Source: Thermococcus thioreducens (GTDB taxonomy: Archaea > Methanobacteriota_B > Thermococci > Thermococcales > Thermococcaceae). Taken from it: 64,000 nt of DNA. Positions 34,972-41,913 of this stretch are shown here, piece by piece (positions within the stretch are counted from its first letter, which is position 1; the number at the start of each line of letters is the position of its first letter). Below the pieces are notes generated by a model. That model ran no database searches, was not told the origin of the DNA, and saw only the letters and a program-made list of their open reading frames with translations. The DNA lies in contig NZ_CP015105.1 in the NCBI RefSeq assembly GCF_002214545.1, positions 992,001 through 1,056,000 on the forward strand, written 5' to 3'. Made by a program: the position numbers and the translations under genes.

Positions 34972-35207
34972 CCCACGTCACCTCCCAGCTCTTCTATGAC
35001 CCTCTCCAGAATCTCTAACTGTCTCTTCCTCTCCTCCAACTGCTCCTGAAGAGAGATGACCTTCTCCTCCAGTGCTGAGACTTGAATCTCTATGAGCTTC
35101 TTTCGGGCCTTCAAGTAGTTTTGGAGACTCTGGGGGCTACCATGGGTCTTGATGTTCTTCGGAATCTTCACTCCTGCCTCTTCTACAAGGCGGATAACCT
35201 CTTCCAT
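34968..35207 (-). CDS. Coiled-coil protein (79 aa) coupled to the ATPase
   Basis: The N-terminus is MEEVIRLVEEAGVKIPKN. Residues ~30-75 form a heptad-rich helix (VSALEEKVISLQEQLEER and further leucines). It may be a partner or oligomerisation adaptor of the ATPase. ATG 35207 has GGTGAGGGG just before it; the longer frame to 35246 crosses the promoter. The direct repeat ATTGTAC at ~35219-35235 and the shared GTCCAAAAAG box (35248-35258) lie upstream. Confidence 0.72.
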   Translation of the reverse strand: MEEVIRLVEEAGVKIPKNIKTHGSPQSLQNYLKARKKLIEIQVSALEEKVISLQEQLEERKRQLEILERVIEELGGDVG

Positions 35208-35247
35208 ACCCCTCACCAATTGTACATAATTGTACGTTCTACACATA

Positions 35248-35258
35248 CTTTTTGGACA
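35248..35258 (-). promoter_or_regulatory. Shared GTCCAAAAAG promoter box (1 of 3)
   Basis: Read on the minus strand as TGTCCAAAAAG, 41-51 bases before the coiled-coil gene start. The same box occurs at 38516-38526 and 39801-39810 before other leftward genes of the element. Confidence 0.65.
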
Positions 35259-35308
35259 TTCTAGAGGTACAGAAACATGGAGATATGTGGCCGTGTAAAA
35301 GATAGAAG

Positions 35309-36073
35309 TCAGAGTTGAGTCTTAACATAGTAGATAATCAGATTGTCAACAACTTTAGGAATCGTCTGGTTCCACCCGCTCCCAGTATCAGCTTCAATCA
35401 ACTTCTGGAGAAACTCTCTGTTTTCTTCGACAAACTCTCCTGCCCAACGATGAATTGTTAAGAATGCGCACTTCTCAATTTCCAGCCAGAAATCAGGAAT
35501 TCCTAGGGCCCTTATAGTGTAGGTTCTATCAATAGGGACTATAAGGTTAGGGAAGAGGAAGTGCATTAGCTTCGAGTTCCCAACCAACTTAGTCTTAGTG
35601 CGCGTCACTTTCAAACTCCCATAGAACCTTAGTACATTCATTACTGTTGGACTATTCACATCTTTAAATACTTCAATAGAAGATTCCAAGAGAGAGCCAT
35701 CAATCAAACTCACAGCGCTCTGGAGCTCTTTCTTGAAGTCATCATACTCCTTCAGAGAGGCTCTTCTCTTGTTCATTCCCCAACTTTCTAAAGTCTCGTA
35801 GAGGACCTTTGGTAGTTCATCTCCCATTAAGCCCTTCCTCATATTTTCGGGAGTGGATTTCTTAGTGAATTCTAGAACCCTAAGATAAGCCTCTAAATCA
35901 TGGGCTCTTTCAGTACTATTTGCTTTGGCATTCAACTCCTTCACAAAATCCATCACATCTTCCTTGACCTTCCGCCTGAGCAGATTAGCAAGAGCTGTGG
36001 ATCTCTCACTTACTCTTCGTTGGAACTTGTCAAAATTCCTGTATACAGACCTCCCTTGAATACACTCTTCCAT
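35309..36073 (-). CDS. Unknown protein of the element (~254 aa) with a PIDRTYT motif
   Basis: A mostly helical protein. The central GNSKLMHFLFPNLIVPIDRT followed by YTIRAL resembles a motif (SK-lHhl-P-l-PIDR-YT) that I recall from uncharacterised proteins in bacterial defence islands; this is memory-based, not searched. The C-terminal part is acidic and aromatic. The frame is open to a TTG at 36187, but neither start has a good ribosome binding site; ATG 36073 is used here. It is separated from the ATPase/coiled-coil transcript by a promoter. Confidence 0.6.
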   Translation of the reverse strand: MEECIQGRSVYRNFDKFQRRVSERSTALANLLRRKVKEDVMDFVKELNAKANSTERAHDLEAYLRVLEFTKKSTPENMRKGLMGDELPKVLYETLESWGMNKRRASLKEYDDFKKELQSAVSLIDGSLLESSIEVFKDVNSPTVMNVLRFYGSLKVTRTKTKLVGNSKLMHFLFPNLIVPIDRTYTIRALGIPDFWLEIEKCAFLTIHRWAGEFVEENREFLQKLIEADTGSGWNQTIPKVVDNLIIYYVKTQL

Positions 36074-36430
36074 AATACAGTAAGCGAAGTTTTTCCTAAT
36101 AGATGTTTCGTGTCGTTGAGGATATGGGTTGGGGGATGTGAGGACGCGTCCAGCCCCTCCTGATTTCTTTCTACTCTCTAAAGTCAAGGACTAGGGAAAG
36201 GAGAGGGCTGCACACTAGGAATACTCAGTGGCTAGTAGTTCAGAAAAAATCCTGCAAGTTTGTGAAGCGGTTGATTTGGAAAATCAGGATTTTCCGAGAA
36301 GTTTGATTTTGGAACGCATAATATAATAATATGCAAATCTCCATTTTGCGTTGAGTTTTTAATCTCGTCAAGATGCCAAGTTCTCTGGAAGAAAAGTTTT
36401 TAGAGGACAGTAAGAATTTTTCTGAACATA
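36074..36430. other. AT-rich intergenic tract with a perfect inverted repeat; possible origin
   Basis: The stretch 36188-36430 has no gene. It contains GGAAAATC-AG-GATTTTCC (36278-36295), a perfect 8-bp inverted repeat, then an A/T run ATAATATAATAATATGC (~36319). It lies at the 3' end of the helicase gene. Such a palindrome plus melting tract is what a replication origin would look like, but terminator or operator roles are equally possible. The part from 36074 to 36187 may be the start of the unknown protein gene. Confidence 0.4.
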
Positions 36431-38242
36431 TTAGCTGTGAACATAGAGGAAATACTTCTTGGGTCTTCCACGTTTTCCGCTCTTCTTGGTATAAACGGTA
36501 AACTGGTGGGACAACTCCTGTATGACCTTGCTAAGTATTGGTTCAGCGAACCCACAAGCTTCAAGATACTGCCTAACTTCCGAGAATGGCACATAGTCGT
36601 CGTCATAGTTTACTATAAATTCTGTCGCCCTCTTTATGGCCAGTTTTAGTGTTGCAGGAGTTTTAGGATACCGCTTGACCTTCTTGATGTCGTCGAGTGT
36701 TTTAACTGAGAGCATAGGTTCAAGGCGTTCTGGGAGTAGGCCAAACAGGAACGTTACAGTGTCCTCGCTAAATGGCCTAATCCTGAAGATTGCTTGAAGT
36801 TGTGTCTCATCCTCCCAATATTTCCTAATCTCGTCAATGTCTGGGAGGGCTTGGCTACTGTACTTCCACCTGCTGTCCTTATCCCGATAAGACTGTATGC
36901 CAATGGTGTCGGGGTCAATCAGGAAGTAGGAGAGGAGGATTTCCCGGAAAGCGTCAGGCCCGACAGTGAATGTGCCGACAATGAAGAGAAACTTCAGGCC
37001 TTCAAAGTCCCTGCTACTCCTCAGGCTTGAGCCGAAGTGCATTGTCCTAACTGTGAGGTCGTGATATCCATGTTTTTCTAGGCCTCTTTGGATGAGGATA
37101 CCTAGTCTGTCTTCGAATTGTTTGTAGGTGATTATGGGGACTATTCCACGATTGTCTATGACGAATTGGGGATAGAGGTATTCCACAATCTTCACTATCT
37201 TCTTGGCAATGCCCTCAAGCGAAGGTATGTTCTGGTTAGCAAGGGTCTGCTTTGTGTATTTAGCCTGTGGAATCTTCTTAGGCACAACCCTCACGACAAC
37301 ACTACTCTTTGAGGACTCGTGGACTGGTATCTCGATAATCTCGGGGTCTGGGAGGTCCATGTTGTAAACAGGGTCTATAGTTGCCCTCTGCTTCAAGTAT
37401 TCCCACACAGCCTCGTTGAAAGAGGCGTCGGTGTTGATGACCTTTGCTCCTTTCTTCCGAGCATACTCGAAGAGGAGCAGAGCATAGGGGATGACAACCT
37501 TGTCGAGAGAGTTAGGAACTTGCTGGGAACGGGCATACCTGAGGTAGAGGCCAATTTCACATGGGCTCTGTGCGAATAAGTCTCTCACAGCCTCTCGTAC
37601 AAAGTCGAGGTCAGGAGCGTGATACAAGTTTTCTAGGAGCTTTCTTTGTAGTTCAACTGTCAGCTCCTCACAGTGGTTGATGTAGTCATCTTCAGTGAGA
37701 TCTCGCCCAAGAGCTATAGAATGCAAGTGCATGACCTTAGGGTCAGGAGGCTCAATGACTTTTCCGTTGAACAGGGATTCCTCGGCTATGATAACATCAG
37801 GTTCAAGGCGTTCGAGTTGTTTTGTCTGAAGATAGGCGAGTGGAGCGAGAACTACCCTTTTGTCCTCCTTAAAGGCTTGGTGATACGGGCAATTAGCATA
37901 CGTGTTAGGGAATTTCTCCTTGCAGATAGAGCATGCAATTCTGGGAGGGAAGCCACGGAAGACGTCAAGGTGTTGGCAAGACCGCTCGAAGCCCTTCCAG
38001 TGGACAACTTCACTGGAGGGCAGAAGTCTCTCATACAAGTCGAGGATGGTATGAGCTTCAGCAAGGATGAGGAACTTTTTCTCGCTCTCTGATTTGATTA
38101 GTTCGATGTTTCTGTGAGTCTTGCCAGAACCTGGGAAAGACTTGTCCACGATAAACTCGATGGTTGGGTCTTCAACTAGTTTCCTAAGCCTCCAAAAAGC
38201 CTTTGTACGGTGACCAGCATAAACACTACTGGGCTCGGGCAT
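36431..38242 (-). CDS. XPD/DinG-like superfamily 2 helicase with predicted Fe-S cluster (603 aa)
   Basis: Walker A is SFPGSGKTH (K41). Between it and motif II are four cysteines, C89, C104, C107 and C118, spaced C-x14-C-x2-C-x10-C and followed by PYHQ...VVLAPLAYLQ; this is the layout of the 4Fe-4S domain of XPD/Rad3 helicases. Motif II reads DVIIAEES (149-156) instead of DEAH, so hydrolysis may differ. The C-terminal helicase domain is diverged, and the last ~90 residues look like a winged helix ending in a basic KSGKRGRPKKY. It is probably the element's replication helicase. ATG 38242 follows GGTGAAAGGT. Confidence 0.78.
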   Translation of the reverse strand: MPEPSSVYAGHRTKAFWRLRKLVEDPTIEFIVDKSFPGSGKTHRNIELIKSESEKKFLILAEAHTILDLYERLLPSSEVVHWKGFERSCQHLDVFRGFPPRIACSICKEKFPNTYANCPYHQAFKEDKRVVLAPLAYLQTKQLERLEPDVIIAEESLFNGKVIEPPDPKVMHLHSIALGRDLTEDDYINHCEELTVELQRKLLENLYHAPDLDFVREAVRDLFAQSPCEIGLYLRYARSQQVPNSLDKVVIPYALLLFEYARKKGAKVINTDASFNEAVWEYLKQRATIDPVYNMDLPDPEIIEIPVHESSKSSVVVRVVPKKIPQAKYTKQTLANQNIPSLEGIAKKIVKIVEYLYPQFVIDNRGIVPIITYKQFEDRLGILIQRGLEKHGYHDLTVRTMHFGSSLRSSRDFEGLKFLFIVGTFTVGPDAFREILLSYFLIDPDTIGIQSYRDKDSRWKYSSQALPDIDEIRKYWEDETQLQAIFRIRPFSEDTVTFLFGLLPERLEPMLSVKTLDDIKKVKRYPKTPATLKLAIKRATEFIVNYDDDYVPFSEVRQYLEACGFAEPILSKVIQELSHQFTVYTKKSGKRGRPKKYFLYVHS

Positions 38243-38276
38243 ACCTTTCACCTTGAATCAGTTTTTATTGGTGTTC

Positions 38277-38471
38277 TCAGTTTCTTGATTTCTCGGGATT
38301 GAGGAGCCTCTCGACTTCCTCCCTTGGGATTCTCCACCAGCCTCGTTTAGTGGGTTGGATTGCTTTGATTTTGCCCTCCTGAACCCAGCCAAAGACGGTC
38401 ACGTAGTGGACACCGAGCATCCTAGCAACTTCCCCAGTTGTGTAGTACTCTTTTTCAAGTTTGATGGCCAT
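38277..38471 (-). CDS. Excisionase/MerR-like HTH protein (64 aa)
   Basis: YYTTGEVARMLGVHYVTVFG is the classical HTH of MerR/Xis proteins, followed by WVQEGKIKAIQPTKRGWWRI, the wing. Size and fold fit an excisionase or small repressor. AGAGGTGAG precedes ATG 38471. It has its own GTCCAAAAAG promoter box and is followed by the helicase after 34 bases. Confidence 0.88.
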   Translation of the reverse strand: MAIKLEKEYYTTGEVARMLGVHYVTVFGWVQEGKIKAIQPTKRGWWRIPREEVERLLNPEKSRN

Positions 38472-38515
38472 GTTGTCTCACCTCTAATATTTCTTGTATC
38501 CTTAGTATACATAAC

Positions 38516-38526
38516 CTTTTTGGACA
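38516..38526 (-). promoter_or_regulatory. Shared GTCCAAAAAG promoter box (2 of 3)
   Basis: Minus strand TGTCCAAAAAGG, followed by TTATGTATAC. It lies 45-55 bases before the 64-aa HTH gene. Confidence 0.65.
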
Positions 38527-38587
38527 TACCTGGAAGCTTTATTTAGTCATCAAAACCCTAAAATGCCCAAGAATAGAAAAAGAGGAT

Positions 38588-38818
38588 TCAATGTTTCTCC
38601 TTTAGCATGACCATTGCCTCAAGCACATCAAGGTCCTTTTCGGTTATGCAGGGGTTGAGGCGTCTTAGGAGTCTCAGAACCTCACTCCGAGGTATCATAG
38701 TTTTGCCGTCAATGACTTTGTACTTGAGCCTCCCAGAAACTGTTGCCCAGAAGACCTCTTCTTCGGGAACCATGAAGATTCTAGTAAATTCTTGAATTGT
38801 GTAGTACTTTTTCGCCAT
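38588..38818 (-). CDS. Excisionase-like HTH protein (76 aa)
   Basis: KKYYTIQEFTRIFMVPEEEV followed by a wing segment (SGRLKYKVIDGKTMIPRSEV) repeats the HTH17/Xis layout in diverged form. A short helical tail follows. GAGGGAGG is 3 bases before the ATG, which lies inside the 3' end of the triple-HTH gene, so the genes are coupled. DNA target unknown. Confidence 0.78.
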   Translation of the reverse strand: MAKKYYTIQEFTRIFMVPEEEVFWATVSGRLKYKVIDGKTMIPRSEVLRLLRRLNPCITEKDLDVLEAMVMLKEKH

Positions 38819-39362
38819 ATTCCTCCCTCAGTATCTCTTTTGCTTTCTCCAATTCACTCTTTGGGATGTACCATCTCTTACCTACCGCGACGCCCTGAAT
38901 TTCTCCACTTAGAATCAAGTCAACTATCCGGCCTACTCTCCTCCTAGGAATTCCGAGGACTTCTACTAGCTGGGACTCAGTGTAGAGTTGTTCTGGTGGG
39001 AGTTGCCTTGCTTCTAGGAGCATGTCAACTACTTCTTTTGGGATTCTCCAGTGTTTGTGGAATGAAGGTTGGACTGCCCTAATTTTGCCTCTTCGAATCC
39101 ACTCGTAGACTGTGTTTCGTGTCACGTTGAGGATTTTTGCGACTTCTCCAGTAGTGTAGCAGTCTTTTGACCCCATCATCTTCTTGAGGCGTTTGACCTC
39201 ATCCTTGTGAATCCAATAATACATACACTTCTTGTAGCGAGTTTTCAGGGCGTTGACCTTCCTTTTTTCTATCAGTGTGTAGAGTCTGAAGATGTCTATG
39301 TCCAACTCTCGTGCCACTTCTCTTGGGCTATAGTATGGGCCTTCAGGTCTTGGTGTAGCCAT
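38781..39362 (-). CDS. Protein of three tandem excisionase-like HTH domains (193 aa)
   Basis: Three copies of the same fold in one chain. Domain 1 (~residues 10-60) has YYSPREVARELDIDIFRLYT. Domain 2 (~65-115) has CYTTGEVAKILNVTRNTVYE and the wing KIRAVQPSFHKHWRIPKEV, very close to the 64-aa protein. Domain 3 (~125-185) has LYTESQLVEVLGIPRRRVGR and VAVGKRWYIPKSELEKA. Such a protein could bridge several sites or form filaments as lambda Xis does. ATG 39362 has AGGAGGTG upstream; GTG 39371 is less likely. Confidence 0.85.
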   Translation of the reverse strand: MATPRPEGPYYSPREVARELDIDIFRLYTLIEKRKVNALKTRYKKCMYYWIHKDEVKRLKKMMGSKDCYTTGEVAKILNVTRNTVYEWIRRGKIRAVQPSFHKHWRIPKEVVDMLLEARQLPPEQLYTESQLVEVLGIPRRRVGRIVDLILSGEIQGVAVGKRWYIPKSELEKAKEILREEYGEKVLHNSRIY

Positions 39363-39567
39363 TAGCCTCACCTCCTATAACCCTCATCTCAAGGATTTGT
39401 CCTTTTCTAACAACAGCATAAGGGCTCTTTCTCTTTGACCTAACAAGTACGACACAATCTGCAAGGTATATGAAGAACCTGTCTTCGTGCTCTAGTGTCC
39501 CAATGTACTTTGCTCTGGGAGTTGTTAAGTAGACTTGTTTTCCTACAAACTTTTCAAACTGCTTCAT
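39343..39567 (-). CDS. LSm/Sm-fold-like protein (74 aa)
   Basis: Residues 8-45 follow the Sm1 pattern: FVGKQVYLTTPRAKYIGTLE then HEDRFFIYLADCVVL. The G, alternating hydrophobics, YxGxL, D and the LxD ending all fall in place. VVRKGQILEMRVI (~52-65) sits where Sm2 should be, though without the usual IRG. An RNA-binding ring is therefore plausible. AAAGGAGGTGA precedes ATG 39567. It overlaps the genes on both sides, so it is part of the regulatory operon. Assignment by pattern only. Confidence 0.62.
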   Translation of the reverse strand: MKQFEKFVGKQVYLTTPRAKYIGTLEHEDRFFIYLADCVVLVRSKRKSPYAVVRKGQILEMRVIGGEANGYTKT

Positions 39568-39746
39568 GGTTTGTCACCTCCTTTGCCATTGTTGTTCAGC
39601 AACCTGTCTAGCTCTTCTACTGTGTTGATGGCCTCCTCTAGGTTCTTTCCAACGCTTCTCCAGTACCTTGACACTCTCGTGGCCCTGATGTAGTAGAGGT
39701 TTGTCTTTAGGCTTTTCACCAACCGGCGGGCTTGTCTTACATCCAC
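39564..39746 (-). CDS. Small basic helical protein (60 aa), first gene of the leftward operon
   Basis: Start GTG 39746 has GGTGAGG upstream. The protein (VDVRQARRLVKSLKTNLYY near the start, ending NNNGKGGDKP) is basic at the front and helical, with no recognised motif. Its stop overlaps the LSm-like gene start. An operator-like inverted repeat and a GTCCAAAAAG box lie upstream. Confidence 0.68.
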   Translation of the reverse strand: MDVRQARRLVKSLKTNLYYIRATRVSRYWRSVGKNLEEAINTVEELDRLLNNNGKGGDKP

Positions 39747-39764
39747 GAGTCCTCACCCCGCTCC

Positions 39765-39779
39765 GTTAGTGATACTAAC
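39765..39779. promoter_or_regulatory. Operator-like inverted repeat GTTAGT-GAT-ACTAAC
   Basis: Perfect 6-bp arms with a 3-bp spacer, 19 bases before the leftward operon start and just after the expected transcription start. It is a likely repressor site in the divergent control region of the element. Confidence 0.55.
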
Positions 39780-39800
39780 TGTCAGTAAGCGGTAGTTAAC

Positions 39801-39810
39801 CTTTTTGGAC
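39801..39810 (-). promoter_or_regulatory. Shared GTCCAAAAAG promoter box (3 of 3)
   Basis: Minus strand GTCCAAAAAG followed by GTTAACTACC, 55-64 bases before the first gene of the leftward operon. Confidence 0.65.
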
Positions 39811-39901
39811 TTTTTCTGGTATTCAATGTAGGAACTACATCTGCAGAAGTCTCCAAAATTGTAGTATACAATAACCAGCTAATTTTCTATTGGTGAGAGC
39901 C

Positions 39902-40194
39902 ATGTCCCTCTGGAACAGACCGATACAGGACCAGGAACCTCATCATCTTCACAAACATACCAGTCATCTCCATTTGTAACTCAAGAGGAAGACAAGAAGG
40001 ATGAGACTACTTCTACAACAATCCAGAGACATGAGACAAGGCCAGAGAAGATTTCAGACCCAACACACCGCCGCAGGGAGAGCCTCCCACTGCCTGATGT
40101 TCCTGTCCAAACAAAGCCAAAGAAGAACCATAATTCAACCCCTTCACTTCAACTATTAAGAGGTTATTCAGACCGTATCCCGCAACATATGTGA
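39902..40194 (+). pseudogene. Possible frameshifted gene of the element
   Basis: An ATG at 39902 has GGTGAG 4 bases upstream but its frame ends after 25 codons of odd composition. The neighbouring frame is open for 101 codons (39892-40194) with a hydrophilic, Ser/Thr/Lys/Pro-rich product (for example SSSSQTYQSSPFVTQEEDKK and ESLPLPDVPVQTKPKKN) but has no start codon. One single-base shift near 39930 would join them. It may be a decayed structural gene, or simply a real gene with a sequencing error. Confidence 0.4.
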
Positions 40195-40199
40195 GGCAC

Positions 40200-40364
40200 T
40201 TGAGTGCTCTACCAACAGAACCAAAGACCCGTAAAAGAAAATCCCGGAAGAAAGTTAAGAAGGCTAAGAAATCTTTTAAATGGCAAAAAAGAGTTCAGTA
40301 CTCTTACTACTTGTCAGGGTTTGGGAAAGCTATGAGCATGATGAACTTGTCAGGTCTAAGGTAG
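40200..40364 (+). CDS. Small, very basic protein (54 aa), tentative
   Basis: A TTG start at 40200 follows GTGAGG and lies 5 bases past the preceding stop. The product begins SALPTEPKTRKRKSRKKVKK, then AKKSFKWQKRVQYSYYLSGF, ending MSMMNLSGLR. The run of lysine and arginine fits nucleic-acid condensation or virion packaging. An overlapping frame (GTG 40204, 43 codons) is less convincing. Confidence 0.45.
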   Translation: MSALPTEPKTRKRKSRKKVKKAKKSFKWQKRVQYSYYLSGFGKAMSMMNLSGLR

Positions 40365-40386
40365 TCCGGAGTTGAACTCCATCTAC

Positions 40387-40425
40387 CTCTACACTTCCTC
40401 TTGTTTTTCTAGGGTAAGTGTAGAG
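40387..40425. other. Stem-loop with 10-bp perfect stem
   Basis: CTCTACACTT (40387-40396) and AAGTGTAGAG (40416-40425) are perfect complements around a T-rich 19-base loop. It lies in the 160-base gap between two small plus-strand genes. It could be a terminator or a replication/processing structure. Confidence 0.5.
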
Positions 40426-40528
40426 AAATCCTGGAGAAAATCTACACATACAGTATGAAAGTGTAAGGTTTCCAATCACCAAAACCACTACATACTAGGA
40501 GGGCCAAAATCAAAATGGTGAGGGGAGG

Positions 40529-40747
40529 ATGTTGGGCTGGTTATTCGGCAAGAAGACAACAGAAGGTATAATCAAGTCCATCGCCAAAAACAGCCCAAAC
40601 TTTAAAGAGTGGCAAAGACTTGAAAAGAGGAAACTACAACTTCTCGACAAGAGGGCTGAGTTAATAGAGGGGATTAACAGGATTGACGCTGAAATTCGGA
40701 TGATTGAGTCCTACCAATCCATGCTGATGAGGCAAGATACCCTGTAA
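40529..40747 (+). CDS. Small coiled-coil protein (72 aa)
   Basis: GGTGAGGGGAGG precedes ATG 40529. The N-terminus MLGWLFGKKTTEGIIKSIAK is amphipathic, and residues ~30-65 form a coiled coil (RLEKRKLQLLDKRAELIEGI and onward). No known family is recognised. It is a plus-strand gene near attR, with the small membrane protein next. Confidence 0.7.
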   Translation: MLGWLFGKKTTEGIIKSIAKNSPNFKEWQRLEKRKLQLLDKRAELIEGINRIDAEIRMIESYQSMLMRQDTL

Positions 40748-40884
40748 CCTTATTTTCTCACCACTTTCTTGTTGCCAAGGGCTGGTTGTATTCAATTAGA
40801 CTACTGTCGAATGCTAACTAACAACTTGACGAACAGAAAGCTTTTTGTATTCCGCGGCGTGAAAGTATTATGTAAGGAGGTGAT

Positions 40885-41010
40885 ATGAGAATGTTCCGAA
40901 AAGGAACCGGAGAAATAGACAAAGCTACTGAACTTGTAGGGGCAGCGATAGTGCTAGTTGTTGGGGCATATGTCATCTACCAGATAGCAATTACCCTTTT
41001 TGGGTCTTAA
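40885..41010 (+). CDS. Single-span membrane peptide (41 aa)
   Basis: AAGGAGGTGAT before ATG 40885 is a strong ribosome binding site. The product has a charged start (MRMFRKGTGEIDKATE) and one hydrophobic span (LVGAAIVLVVGAYVIYQIAI) ending LFGS. Size and shape fit a viral envelope/structural peptide, holin-like or pilin-like protein. The stop overlaps the intC 3' end on the other strand by 4 bases. It is too short for standard gene calling. Confidence 0.65.
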   Translation: MRMFRKGTGEIDKATELVGAAIVLVVGAYVIYQIAITLFGS

Positions 41011-41912
41011 CCCCCTAATCTTTCTATTTTAACTGCCCTAATTAGTCTATTTACATTTTCCTTGTAAGCCCGCTTAGCTTGGTTAAACAGGTTGATGTAG
41101 TGAGTTGCTAGTATATCCCCACTCTGGCTATGTCCGACCATGAACTTGACGACACTCTCCTGAACTCCTGCTTCAATCATTTTGTTTATGAACCACTTCC
41201 TGGCATACTTCAAGGGAAGGCCACGCTTGACGTAGTAGCTCCCGACAGCATCATAGGTAATCTTGAACCTCCTCAGCTTTTTCGCCAACTCTACTGGCAT
41301 AAAGACGTAGTAGCTGATTTTCCCGCCCCTCCTCCAGCCAAGCTCGTAGTAGGCGATATTACCGTCAATGTGGAGTTTCGCCTTGTCGAATGTGTTCACC
41401 AGCTTGATAGCCTCTTTGATTCGTATCCCACTAAAGAGGCAGAGGAGGCCGACAATCAGCATCTCTTCCCTCTCGACCTTGGCTAATGCCTGCCTGACTT
41501 CCTCATCACTCGGCAACCTGACGTCAATCCCGTCAGGCCGCTCTCTCAGGAGTTTCAGGAGGCTTGCTGCGAACTCCTCACTAATCATTCCATTTTCTAG
41601 TTCAAACCGGATTAGTGCTCGGATACTCCTAACGAAGAAGTTCCAGCGGCCACTCTTGCCATTGTCAACCTTGGTGAGGATTCCTCTCAAATCGGCCGGG
41701 CTCTTGATGTCAGCCTGTCCAACGTACTTGTCTAGGTAGCGGATATAGTCCCGAGCGACATCCCTACTGAGACGTTCATGGAGGTAGTGGGCGAACTCGT
41801 CCCTGACGGTGGCGTATTTGAGTGTATCCGCTGTTACGTTGGCTGTTTGGCGGTTTAGCTGACCCTTACAAGGTGGAGGTCCGGGGTTCGAATCCCCGCG
41901 GGCCCACCAGTT
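41007..41912 (-). pseudogene. Integrase C-terminal catalytic part (intC) at attR
   Basis: Tyrosine recombinase domain. CLFSGIRIKEAIKLVN carries the first catalytic Arg, YARKWFINKM and FMVGHSQSGD carry the middle Arg/His box, and ATHYINL carries the nucleophilic Tyr. It enters through the att core as WWARGDSNPGPPPCKG, the same residues as at the end of intN. The open frame continues past attR to 42161 but that part is host sequence. There is no start of its own, so it is restored only after excision. Confidence 0.92.
41862..41912. repeat. attR: 51-bp copy of the tRNA-Val 3' end
   Basis: Identical to 33672-33722. It carries only the tRNA 3' part, so no functional tRNA is made here. Confidence 0.97.
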
Positions 41913-41913
41913 A

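Larger units (their letters stand above)
33672..41912. mobile_element. Integrated plasmid/virus with SSV-type integrase, 8.19 kb
   Basis: The element is bounded by identical 51-bp att copies (one turn = 8190 bp) and split integrase ends. Its gene order on the minus strand, read from the right, is a 60-aa protein, LSm-like protein, triple HTH, HTH, HTH, XPD-like helicase, unknown 254-aa protein, coiled-coil protein, P-loop ATPase and intN. On the plus strand near attR are four small genes, facing intC. The sequence is more AT-rich than the host. Thermococcales plasmids and viruses (pTN3, TKV and PHV elements) integrate in the same way. No capsid or Rep gene is recognised. Confidence 0.93.

Noticed and set aside
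41862-41909. Second tRNA-Val gene
   Set aside because: Only the 3' part from the anticodon loop is present; it is the attR copy and cannot fold as a tRNA.
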